The notes beneath the pieces are model-generated. The model was given only the letters and a program-made list of their open reading frames with translations, ran no database searches and was not told the origin of the DNA. DNA of 64,000 bases from Hippophae tibetana (lineage: Eukaryota; Streptophyta; Magnoliopsida; Rosales; Elaeagnaceae): contig CM072803.1 of the NCBI GenBank assembly GCA_037013495.1, positions 48,373,627 to 48,437,626 on the forward strand. Reading direction: 5' to 3'. Made by a program: the position numbers and the translations under genes. This document shows positions 29,770 through 41,660 of this stretch, piece after piece; the first letter of the stretch is position 1; every line of letters starts with the position of its first letter.

Positions 29770-32700
29770 TTATTTTTAATTCTTTTATGACATCAATCTT
29801 CTTACCATTTTTATAAATTATACTAGATGTGTTAGATGGTACCGTATTGAATTTACCTTGTTTTTTTCCTTTCTACCTTAGAATTTATTTTCCAAACCCA
29901 CTCTAACTGTAATAAGTAAGGAACGATAATGAGAAATATTGTGCGCTTGCAATATAGAAATATTTGTTCCTTGGTAACAACTATTCACAGATGATGTCTA
30001 AAACGAGCTATAACGGTAAGCTTTTTCATTTAGCACGGAGGCACCAAAATTCGATTGAATTAGATTATGTTGGGAATCAAAAATTACAAATTAAAAAAAT
30101 GGTGAGAAAACATAAGGAAAATAAAATAAGTGGCAAAGAAAACTTAAACATTTCCTCATGTCTATTTTACAATAGAAACCAGGGGAAATAAATACTCCAA
30201 GTTTTATTTCTTATACAATTATGAAATATTTAAATGGAATATATTACTTCTTAAAACGTCAAACAATCATAATGTATAAATTGTTTTAATTAATTTTTTT
30301 AATGGATGATCAGTACAACTTATTCTTAATTCTTTTATGACATCAATCTTCTTACCATTTTTATAAATTATACTAGATGTGTTAGATTGTACCGTATTGA
30401 ATTTAACTTGTTTTTTTCCTTTCTACCTTAGAATTTTTGTTCCAAACCTACTCTAACTGTAATAAGTAACGAACGATAATGAGAAATATTGTGCGCTTGC
30501 AACATAGAAATATTTGTTTCTAGGTAACAACTATTTACAAATGATGTGTAAAACGAGCTATAACGGTAAGCTTTTTCATTTAGCACGGAGGCACCAAAAT
30601 TCGAATGAATTAGATTGTGCTGGGAATCAAAAATTACAAATTAAAAAAATGGTGAGAAAACATGAGGAAAATAAAATAAGTGGGAAAGAAAACTTAAACA
30701 TTTCTTCATGTCTATTTTACAACAGAAACCAGGGGAAATAAATACTCCAAGTTTTATTTCTTATACAATTATGAAATATTTAAATGGAATATATTACATC
30801 TTAAAACGTCAAACAATCATAATTTATAAATTTTTTTAATAAATTTTTTTAATGCATGATCAGTACAACTTATTCTTAATTATTTTATGACATCTAATTT
30901 CTTACCATTTTTATAAATTATACTAGATTTGTTAGATTGTACCGTATTGAATTTAACTTGATTTTTTCCTTTCTACCTTAGAATTTATGTTCCAAACCCA
31001 CTCTAAGTGTAATAAGTAACGAAAGATAATGAGAAATATTGTGCGCTTGCAACATAGAAATATTTGTTGCTTGGTAACAACTATTTACAAATGATGTCTA
31101 AAACGAGCTATAACGGTAAGCTTTTTCATTTAGCACGGAGGCACCAAAATTCGAATGAATTAGATTGTGCTGGGAATCAAAAATTACAAATTAAAAAAAT
31201 GGTGAGAAAACATAAGGAAAATAAAATAAGTGGCAAAGAAAACTTAAACATTTCCTCCTGTCTATTTTACAATAGAAACCAGGGGAAATAAATACTCCAA
31301 GTTTTATTTCTTATACAATTATGAAATATTTAAATGGAATATATTACTTTTTAAAACGTCAAACAATCCTAATGTATTAACTTTTTTAATTAATTTTTTT
31401 AATGGATGATCAGTACAACTTATTCTTAATTCTTTTATGACATCAATCTTCTTACCATTTTTATAAATTATACTAGATGTGTTAGATTGTACCGTATTGA
31501 ATTTAACTTGTTTTTTTCCTTTCTACCTTAGAATTTATGTTCCAAACCCACTCTAACTGTAATAAGTAACGAACGATAATGAGAAATATTGTGCGCTTGC
31601 AACATAGAAATATTTGTTGATTGGTAACAACTATTCACAGATGATGTCTAAAACGAGCTATAACGGTAAGCTTTTTCATTTAGCACGGAGGCACCAAAAT
31701 TCGATTGAATTAGATTGCGTTGGGAATCAAAAATTACAAATTAAAAAAATGGTGAGAAAACATAAGGAAAATAAAATAAGTGGGAAAGAAAACTTAAACA
31801 TTTCCTCATGTCTATTTTACAATAGAAACCAGGGGAAATAAATACTCCAAGTTTTATTTCTTATACAATTATGAAATATTTAAATGGAATATATTACTTC
31901 TTAAAACGTCAAACAGTCATAATGTATAAATTTTTTTAATTAATTTTTTTAATGGATGATATGTACAACTTATTCTTAATTCTTTTATGACATCAATCTT
32001 CTTACCATTTTTATAAATTATACTAGATGTGTTAGATTGTACCGTATTGAATTTAACTTGTTTTTTTCCTTTCTACCTTAGAATTTATGTTCCAAACCCA
32101 CTCTAACTGTAATAAGTAACGAACGATAATGAGAAATATTGTGCGCTTGCAACATAGAAATATTTGTTGATTGGTAACAACTATTCACAGATGATGTCTA
32201 AAACGAGCTATAACGGTAAGCTTTTTCATTTAGCACGGAGGCACCAAAATTCGATTGAATTAGATTGCGTTGGGAATCAAAAATTACAAATTAAAAAAAT
32301 GGTGAGAAAACATAAGGAAAATAAAATAAGTGGGAAAGAAAACTTAAACATTTCCTCATGTCTATTTTACAATAGAAACCAGGGGAAATAAATACTCCAA
32401 GTTTTATTTCTTATACAATTATGAAATATTTAAATGGAATATATTACTTCTTAAAACGTCAAACAGTCATAATGTATAAATTTTTTTAATTAATTTTTTT
32501 AGTGGATGATATGTACAACTTATTCTTAATTCTTTTATGACATCAATCTTCTTACCATTTTTATAAATTATACTAGATGTGTTAGATTGTACCGTATTGA
32601 ATTTAACTTGTTTTTTTCCTTTCTACCTTAGAATTTATGTTCCAAACCCACTCTAACTGTAATAAGTAACGAACGATAATGAGAAATATTGTGCGCTTGC

Positions 32701-35700
32701 AACATAGAAATATTTGTTGATTGGTAACAACTATTCACAGATGATGTCTAAAACGAGCTATAACGGTAAGCTTTTTCATTTAGCACGGAGGGACCAAAAT
32801 TCGAATGAATTAGATTGTGCTGGCAATCAAAAATTACAAATTAAAAAAATGGTGAGAAAACATAAGGAAAATAAAATAAGTGTGAAAGAAAACTTAAACA
32901 TTTCCTCATGTCTATTTTACAACAGAAACCAGGGGAAATAAATACTACAAGTTTTATTTCTTATACAATTATGAAATATTTAAATGGAATATATTACATC
33001 TTAAAACGTCAAACAATCATAATTTATAAATTTTTTTAATTAATTTTTTTAATGGATGATCAGTACAACTTATTCTTAATTCTTTTATGACATCAATCTT
33101 CTTACCATTTTTATAAATTATACTAGATGTGTTAGATTGTACCGTATTGAATTTAACTTGTTTTTTTCCTTTATACCTTAGAATTTATGTTCCAAACCCA
33201 CTATAACTGTAATAAGTAACGAACGATAATGAGAAATATTGTGCGCTTGCAACATAGAAATATTTGTTGATTGGTAACAACTATTCACAGATGATGTCTA
33301 AAACGAGCTATAACGGTAAGCTTTTTCATTTAGCACGGAGGGACCAAAATTCGAATGAATTAGATTGCGTTGGGAATCAAAAATTACAAATTAAAAAAAT
33401 GGTGAGAAAACATAAGGAAATTAAAATAAGTGGGAAAGAAAACTTAAACATTTCCTCATGTCTATTTTACAATAGAAACCAGGGGAAATAAATACTCCAA
33501 GTTTTATTTCTTATACAATTATGAAATATTTAAATGGAATATATTACTTCTTAAAACGTCAAACAGTCATAATGTATAAATTTTTTTAATTAATTTTTTT
33601 AATGGATGATATGTACAACTTATTCTTAATTCTTTTATGACATCAATCTTCTTACCATTTTTATAAATTATACTAGATGTGTTAGATTGTACCGTATTGA
33701 ATTTAACTTGTTTTTTTCCTTTCTACCTTAGAATTTATGTTCCAAACCCACTCTAACTGTAATAAGTAACGAACGATAATGAGAAATATTGTGCGCTTGC
33801 AACATAGAAATATTTGTTGATTGGTAACAACTATTCACAGATGATGTCTAAAACGAGCTATAACGGTAAGCTTTTTCATTTAGCACGGAGGCACCAAAAT
33901 TCGATTGAATTAGATTGCGTTGGGAATCAAAAATTACAAATTAAAAAAATGGTGAGAAAACATAAGGAAAATAAAATAAGTGGGAAAGAAAACTTAAACA
34001 TTTCCTCATGTCTATTTTACAATAGAAACCAGGGGAAATAAATACTCCAAGTTTTATTTCTTATACAATTATGAAATATTTAAATGGAATATATTACTTC
34101 TTAAAACGTCAAACAGTCATAATGTATAAATTTTTTTAATTAATTTTTTTAGTGGATGATATGTACAACTTATTCTTAATTCTTTTATGACATCAATCTT
34201 CTTACCATTTTTATAAATTATACTAGATGTGTTAGATTGTACCGTATTGAATTTAACTTGTTTTTTTCCTTTCTACCTTAGAATTTATGTTCCAAACCCA
34301 CTCTAACTGTAATAAGTAACGAACGATAATGAGAAATATTGTGCGCTTGCAACATAGAAATATTTGTTGATTGGTAACAACTATTCACAGATGATGTCTA
34401 AAACGAGCTATAACGGTAAGCTTTTTCATTTAGCACGGAGGGACCAAAATTCGAATGAATTAGATTGTGCTGGCAATCAAAAATTACAAATTAAAAAAAT
34501 GGTGAGAAAACATGAGGAAAATAAAATAAGTGTGAAAGAAAACTTAAACATTTCCTCATGTCTATTTTACAACAGAAACCAGGGGAAATAAATACTACAA
34601 GTTTTATTTCTTATACAATTATGAAATATTTAAATGGAATATATTACATCTTAAAACGTCAAACAATCATAATTTATAAATTTTTTTAATTAATTTTTTT
34701 AATGGATGATCAGTACAACTTATTCTTAATTCTTTTATGACATCAATCTTCTTACCATTTTTATAAATTATACTAGATGTGTTAGATTGTACCGTATTGA
34801 ATTTAACTTGTTTTTTTCCTTTATACCTTAGAATTTATGTTCCAAACCCACTATAACTGTAATAAGTAACGAACGATAATGAGAAATATTGTGCGCTTGC
34901 AACATAGAAATATTTGTTGATTGGTAACAACTATTCACAGATGATGTCTAAAACGAGCTATAACGGTAAGCTTTTTCATTTAGCACGGAGGGACCAAAAT
35001 TCGAATGAATTAGATTGTGCTGGCAATCAAAAATTACAAATTAAAAAAATGGTGAGAAAACATAAGGAAATTAAAATAAGTGGGAAAGAAAACTTAAACA
35101 TTTCCTCATGTCTATTTTACAATAGAAACCAGGGTAAATAACTTCTCCAAGTTTTATTTCTTATACAAATATCAAATATTTAAATGGAATATATTACATC
35201 TTAAAACGTCAAACAATCATAATTTATAAATTTTTTTAATTAATTTTTTTAAAGGATGATCAGTACAACTTATTTTTATTTCTTTTATGACATCAATCTT
35301 CTTACCATTTTTATAAATTATACTAGATGTGTTAGATTGTACCGTATTGAATTTACCTTGTTTTTTTCCTTTCTACCTTAGAATTTATTTTCCAAACCCA
35401 CTCTAACTGTAATAAGTAAGGAACGATAATGAGAAATATTGTGCGCTTGCAACATAGAAATATTTGTTGCTTGGTAACAACTATTTACAAATGATGTCTA
35501 AAACGAGCTATAACGGTAAGCTTTTTCATTTAGCACGGAGGCACCAAAATTCGAATGAATTAGATTGTGCTGGGAATCAAAAATTACAAATTAAAAAAAT
35601 GTTAGAAAACATAAGGAAAATAAAATAAGTGGCAAAGAAAACTTAAACATTTCCTCATGTCTATTTTACAATAGAAACCAGGGGAAATAAATACTCCAAG

Positions 35701-38200
35701 TTTTATTTCTTATACAATTATGAAATATTTAAATGGAATATATTACTTCTTAAAACGTCAAACAATCATAATGTATAAATTGTTTTAATTAATTTTTTTA
35801 ATGGATGATCAGTACAACTTATTCTTAATTCTTTTATGACATCAATCTTCTTACCATTTTTATAAATTATACTAGATGTGTTAGATTGTACCGTATTGAA
35901 TTTAACTTGTTTTTTTCCTTTCTACCTTAGAATTTTTGTTCCAAACCTACTCTAACTGTAATAAGTAACGAACGATAATGAGAAATATTGTGCGCTTGCA
36001 ACATAGAAATATTTGTTTCTAGGTAACAACTATTTACAAATGATGTGTAAAACGAGCTATAACGGTAAGCTTTTTCATTTAGCACGGAGGCACCAAAATT
36101 CGAATGAATTAGATTGTGCTGGGAATCAAAAATTACAAATTAAAAAAATGGTGAGAAAACATGAGGAAAATAAAATAAGTGGGAAAGAAAACTTAAACAT
36201 TTCTTCATGTCTATTTTACAACAGAAACCAGGGGAAATAAATACTCCAAGTTTTATTTCTTATACAATTATGAAATATTTAAATGGAATATATTACATCT
36301 TAAAACGTCAAACAATCATAATTTATAAATTTTTTTAATAAATTTTTTTAATGCATGATCAGTACAACTTATTCTTAATTATTTTATGACATCTAATTTC
36401 TTACCATTTTTATAAATTATACTAGATTTGTTAGATTGTACCGTATTGAATTTAACTTGATTTTTTCCTTTCTACCTTAGAATTTATGTTCCAAACCCAC
36501 TCTAAGTGTAATAAGTAACGAAAGATAATGAGAAATATTGTGCGCTTGCAATATAGAAATATTTGTTGCTTGGTAACAACTATTTACAAATGATGTCTAA
36601 AACGAGCTATAACGGTAAGCTTTTTCATTTAGCACGGAGGCACCAAAATTCGAATGAATTAGATTGTGCTGGGAATCAAAAATTACAAATTAAAAAAATG
36701 GTGAGAAAACATAAGGAAAATAAAATAAGTGGCAAAGAAAACTTAAACATTTCCTCCTGTCTATTTTACAATAGAAACCAGGGGAAATAAATACTCCAAG
36801 TTTTATTTCTTATACAATTATGAAATATTTAAATGGAATATATTACTTTTTAAAACGTCAAACAATCATAATGTATTAATTTTTTTAATTAATTTTTTTA
36901 ATGGATGATCAGTACAACTTATTCTTAATTCTTTTATGACATCAATCTTCTTACCATTTTTATAAATTATACTAGATGTGTTAGATTGTACCGTATTGAA
37001 TTTAACTTGTTTTTTTCCTTTCTACCTTAGAATTTATGTTCCAAACCCACTCTAACTGTAATAAGTAACGAACGATAATGAGAAATATTGTGCGCTTGCA
37101 ACATAGAAATATTTGTTGATTGGTAACAACTATTCACAGATGATGTCTAAAACGAGCTATAACGGTAAGCTTTTTCATTTAGCACGGAGGCACCAAAATT
37201 CGATTGAATTAGATTGCGTTGGGAATCAAAAATTACAAATTAAAAAAATGGTGAGAAAACATAAGGAAAATAAAATAAGTGGGAAAGAAAACTTAAACAT
37301 TTCCTCATGTCTATTTTACAATAGAAACCAGGGGAAATAAATACTCCAAGTTTTATTTCTTATACAATTATGAAATATTTAAATGGAATATATTACTTCT
37401 TAAAACGTCAAACAGTCATAATGTATAAATTTTTTTAATTAATTTTTTTAATGGATGATATGTACAACTTATTCTTAATTCTTTTATGACATCAATCTTC
37501 TTACCATTTTTATAAATTATACTAGATGTGTTAGATTGTACCGTATTGAATTTAACTTGTTTTTTTCCTTTCTACCTTAGAATTTATGTTCCAAACCCAC
37601 TCTAACTGTAATAAGTAACGAACGATAATGAGAAATATTGTGCGCTTGCAACATAGAAATATTTGTTGATTGGTAACAACTATTCACAGATGATGTCTAA
37701 AACGAGCTATAACGGTAAGCTTTTTCATTTAGCACGGAGGGACCAAAATTCGAATGAATTAGATTGTGCTGGCAATCAAAAATTACAAATTAAAAAAATG
37801 GTGAGAAAACATAAGGAAAATAAAATAAGTGTGAAAGAAAACTTAAACATTTCCTCATGTCTATTTTACAACAGAAACCAGGGGAAATAAATACTACAAG
37901 TTTTATTTCTTATACAATTATGAAATATTTAAATGGAATATATTACATCTTAAAACGTCAAACAATTATAATTTATAAATTTTTTTAATTAATTTTTTTA
38001 ATGGATGATCAGTACAACTTATTCTTAATTCAATTATGACATCAATCTTCTTACCATTTTTATAAATTATACTAGATGTGTTAGATTGTACCGTATTGAA
38101 TTTAACTTGTTTTTTTCCTTTATACCTTAGAATTTATGTTCCAAACCCACTATAACTGTAATAAGTAACGAACGATAATGAGAAATATTGTGCGCTTGCA
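29770..38200 (+). repeat. Complex higher-order repeat: 5.5-kb block copy with a nested 1.65-kb trimer pair
   Basis: Monomers near 30514, 31064 and 31614 are repeated in order at 36013, 36563 and 37113, an offset of 5499 bp or ten monomers. Shared variants such as GTAAGGAACG (29918 and 35418) extend the match leftwards. Inside, a three-monomer block is duplicated at an offset of 1650 bp: AGTGGATGATATG near 32501 and 34151, ACTACAAGTTTT near 32945 and 34595. Past ~37.6 kb the best match shifts by one monomer. The result is a mosaic of nested duplications. Confidence 0.8.
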
Positions 38201-40996
38201 ACATAGAAATATTTGTTGATTGGTAACAACTATTCACAGATGATGTCTAAAACGAGCTATAACGGTAAGCTTTTTCATTTAGCACGGAGGCACCAAAATT
38301 CGAATGAATTAGATTGTGCTGGGAATCAAAAATTACAAATTAAAAAAATGGTGAGAAAACATAAGGAAAATAAAATAAGTGGCAAAGAAAACTTAAACAT
38401 TTCCTCATGTCTATTTTACAATAGAAACCAGGGGAAATAAATACTACAAGTTTTATTTCTTATACAATTATGAAATATTTAAATGGAATATATTACTTCT
38501 TAAAACGTCAAACAATCATAATGTATAAATTGTTTTAATTAATTTTTTTAATGGATGATCAGTACAACTTATTCTTAATTCTTTTATGACATCAATCTTC
38601 TTACCATTTTTATAAATTATACTAGATGTGTTAGATTGTACCGTATTGAATTTAACTTGTTTTTTTCCTTTCTACCTTAGAATTTTTGTTCCAAACCTAC
38701 TCTAACTGTAATAAGTAACGAACGATAATGAGAAATATTGTGCGCTTGCAACATAGAAATATTTGTTTCTAGGTAACAACTATTTACAAATGATGTGTAA
38801 AACGAGCTATAACGGTAAGCTTTTTCATTTAGCACGGAGGCACCAAAATTCGAATGAATTAGATTGTGCTGGGAATCAAAAATTACAAATTAAAAAAATG
38901 GTGAGAAAACATAAGGAAAATAAAATAAGTGGGAAAGAAAACTTAAACATTTCTTTATGTCTATTTTACAACAGAAACCAGGGGAAATAAATACTCCAAG
39001 TTTTATTTCTTATACAATTATGAAATATTTAAATGGAATATATTACATCTTAAAACGTCAAACGATCATAATTAATAAATTTTTTTAATTAATTTTTTTA
39101 ATGCATGATCAGTACAACTTATTCTTAATTATTTTATGACATCTAATTTCTTACCATTTTTATAAATTATACTAGATCTGTTAGATTGTACCGTATTGAA
39201 TTTAACTTGATTTTTTCCTTTCTACCTTAGAATTTATGTTCCAAACCCACTCTAAGTGTAATAAGTAACGAAAGATAATGAGAAATATTGTGCGCTTGCA
39301 ACATAGAAATATTTGTTGCTTGGTTACAACTATTTACAAATGATGTCTAAAACGAGCTATAACGGTAAGCTTTTTCATTTAGCACGGAGGCACCAAAATT
39401 CGAATGAATTAGATTGTGCTGGGAATCAAAAATTACAAATTAAAAAAATGGTGAGAAAACATAAGGAAAATAAAATAAGTGGGAAATAAAACTTAAACAT
39501 TTCCTCATGTCTATTTTACAATAAAACCAGGGGAAATAAATACTCCAAGTTTTATTTCTTATACAATTATGAAATATTTAAATGGAATATATTACTTCTT
39601 AAAACGTCAAACAATCATAATGTATAAATTTTTTTAATTAATTTTTTTAATGGATGATCAGTACAACTTATTCTTAATTCTTTTATGACATCAATCTTCT
39701 TACCATTTTTATAAATTATACTAGATGTGTTAGATTGTACCGTATTGAATTTAACTTGTTTTTTTCCTTTCTACCTTAGAATTTTTGTTCCAAACCTACT
39801 CTAACTGTAATAAGTAACGAACGATAATGAGAAATATTGTGCGCTTGCAACATAGAAATATTTGTTTCTAGGTAACAACTATTTACAAATGATGTGTAAA
39901 ACGAGCTATAACGGTAAGCTTTTTCATTTAGCACGGAGGCACCAAAATTCGAATGAATTAGATTGTGCTGGCAATCAAAAATTACAAATTAAAAAAATGG
40001 TGAGAAAACATAAGGAAAATAAAATAAGTGGGAAAGAAAACTTAAACATTTCTTCATGTCTATTTTACAACAGAAACCAGGGGAAATAAATACTCCAAGT
40101 TTTATTTCTTATACAATTATGAAATATTTAAATGGAATATATTACATCTTAAAACGTCAAACAATCATAATTAATAAATTTTTTTAATTAATTTTTTTAA
40201 TGCATGATCAGTACAACTTATTCTTAATTATTTTATGACATCTAATTTCTTACCATTTTTATAAATTATACTAGATCTGTTAGATTGTACCGTATTGAAT
40301 TTAACTTGATTTTTTCCTTTCTACCTTAGAATTTATGTTCCAAACCCACTCTAAGTGTAATAAGTAACGAAAGATAATGAGAAATATTGTGCGCTTGCAA
40401 CATAGAAATATTTGTTGCTTGGTTACAACTATTTACAAATGATGTCTAAAACGAGCTATAACGGTAAGCTTTTTCATTTAGCACGGAGGCACCAAAATTC
40501 GAATGAATTAGATTGTGCTGGGAATCAAAAATTACAAATTAAAAAAATGGTGAGAAAACATAAGGAAAATAAAATAAGTGGGAAATAAAACTTAAACATT
40601 TCCTCATGTCTATTTTACAATAAAACCAGGGGAAATAAATACTCCAACTTTTATTTCTTATACAATTATGAAATATTTAAATGGAATATATTACTTCTTA
40701 AAACGTCAAACAATCATAATGTATAAATTTTTTTAATTAATTTTTTTAATGGATGATCAGTACAACTTATTCTTAATTCTTTTATGACATCAATCTTCTT
40801 ACCATTTTTATAAATTATACTAGATGTGTTAGATTGTACCGTATTGAATTTAACTTGTTTTTTTCCTTTCTACCTTAGAATTTTTGTTCCAAACCTACTC
40901 TAACTGTAATAAGTAACGAACGATAATGAGAAATATTGTGCGCTTCCAACATAGAAATATTTGTTTCTAGGTAACAACTATTTACAAATGATGTGT
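38200..40996 (+). repeat. Dimeric higher-order repeat (1099 bp) at the insertion site
   Basis: A monomer with ATGATGTGTAAAACG starts near 38763 and 39862 and begins again near 40962. It alternates with one carrying GTGGGAAATAAAAC and CAATAAAACCAGG (near 39523 and 40620). The third copy of the first type is interrupted by the retrotransposon right after ATGATGTGT. Confidence 0.85.
40992..40996 (+). repeat. Target site duplication, left copy (TGTGT)
   Basis: The five bases before the 5' LTR are TGTGT and are repeated directly after the 3' LTR at 54479-54483. The uninterrupted monomer reads ATGATGTGTAAAACG at this point. Five-base duplications are usual for Ty3/gypsy integrases. Confidence 0.9.
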
Positions 40997-41294
40997 TGAT
41001 GAGTGCTCAAAAAGCACTAAAATAACCATGATTTTATGTACCTTAATTGATTAAAAATACATATATTTATATGTTTTATCATATATTTATATAAATTTGT
41101 CTTTTTCGGAATCACGGGTATTTTTATTGTTTTTCAGGTATTTTGGCTTAAAAACGCAATGTAAAGACTCAAAGAGGAATATTTGAAGCAATACATCACA
41201 AATATATCAATAAATAAGTGAGAAAAGGTCAACAAACATGGAAAAATCGGACGAAATGGGTCGAAAAGGTCAAAAATGTCAAAAAGACGGAAAT

Positions 41295-41520
41295 CGCGCG
41301 TCGCAGCCCGGCCGTGCGCGCAGCCCAGCGCCCCAGCGCCCAGCCGCGCGCCCCAGCGCCCCATCCCGCGCGCGCCCGCGCGCGCTGGCATGCCCAGCTG
41401 CGCGCAACGCAGCGCGCTGGCATTGTTCACGCGCGCCGAGCTGCGCGCAGCGACAGCCCCAGCGCGCGCGCGCAGCGCCCAGCAGCCGCCAATCCGCGCG
41501 CCCAACGCGTTTTCGCCCCA
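41295..41520 (+). other. GC-rich tract in U3 of the 5' LTR
   Basis: A stretch dominated by CGCGCG and GCGCCCAGC-type words sits in an otherwise AT-rich element. It is internally repetitive and has no stable reading frame; the open frames across it on both strands are composition artefacts. The matching tract in the 3' LTR is 31 bp shorter overall because of two indels. High CpG content makes it a likely target of cytosine methylation in a plant. Confidence 0.85.
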
Positions 41521-41525
41521 TTTTT

Positions 41526-41562
41526 CACGTGCAGCCGCCCCTGTGACGTCATGCTGACGTCA
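41526..41562 (+). promoter_or_regulatory. G-box plus two TGACGTCA boxes in U3
   Basis: CACGTG lies at 41526-41531, and two perfect TGACGTCA palindromes lie at 41544-41551 and 41555-41562, 11 bp start to start. A further TGATGACATCA follows. These are classic plant bZIP sites (G-box and C-box/as-1-like). They lie about 90-130 bp before the TATA box, the usual place for an upstream activator cluster. Actual binding is inferred. Confidence 0.65.
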
Positions 41563-41653
41563 TTGATGACATCAGCAAGTCCAATACGCGTTTTTACATT
41601 TTTTAATATTTTTTTAACATTTTTTTTACTCATTTTTTCTCTCCATCCTCACC

Positions 41654-41660
41654 TATAAAT
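41654..41660 (+). promoter_or_regulatory. TATA box of the 5' LTR
   Basis: TATAAAT in the context CACCTATAAATACCCCCC, a strong plant core promoter form. Transcription would start about 30 bp downstream, near 41685-41695. That leaves a very long R-U5 region of about 1.4 kb before the primer site. Confidence 0.8.

Larger units (their letters stand above)
1..40996 (+). repeat. Satellite array, subfamily A, ~550-bp monomer, head to tail
   Basis: About 74 tandem monomers fill this stretch. Anchors such as ATGTGTTAGATTGTACC, GAGCTATAACGGTAAGC and CCTCATGTCTATTTTAC recur every 549-550 bp from ~12 kb on, and every 551-559 bp before that. The monomer is very AT-rich, with a near-palindromic T-rich/AATTAA block and a GC-richer patch around GTGCTGGGAATC. 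At least two monomer types alternate: one has TTCTAACGATTTTTAT, TTCGAAACCC and GTGCACTTGC, the other CTTACCATTTTTAT, TTCCAAACCTACTCTAGC and TTTGCGCTTGC. No host gene is visible. The 66-105 codon open frames that recur in most monomers are a by-product of repetition. The array is interrupted at 40996 by a retrotransposon and resumes at 54479. Confidence 0.97.

Noticed and set aside
1939-40089. Recurring 60-105 codon open frame in most satellite monomers (MSKTSYNGKLFHLARRHQNS type)
   Set aside because: It recurs because the DNA repeats. Many monomers lack it, its carboxy end changes with single-base differences, substitutions between monomers alter amino acids freely, and no known domain is visible. 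The same holds for the copies at 54997-59625.
1-40996. A CENP-B-box-like motif in the satellite
   Set aside because: No match to the TTCGTTGGAAACGGGA-type box was seen in the monomer on either strand, so centromere function cannot be argued from it.
41134-41658. Cluster of overlapping open frames on both strands in the LTR GC-rich tract (and again at 52576-53069)
   Set aside because: Ala/Arg/Pro-rich frames open in all phases are an effect of GC composition and stop-codon scarcity, and they lie inside the U3 promoter region.
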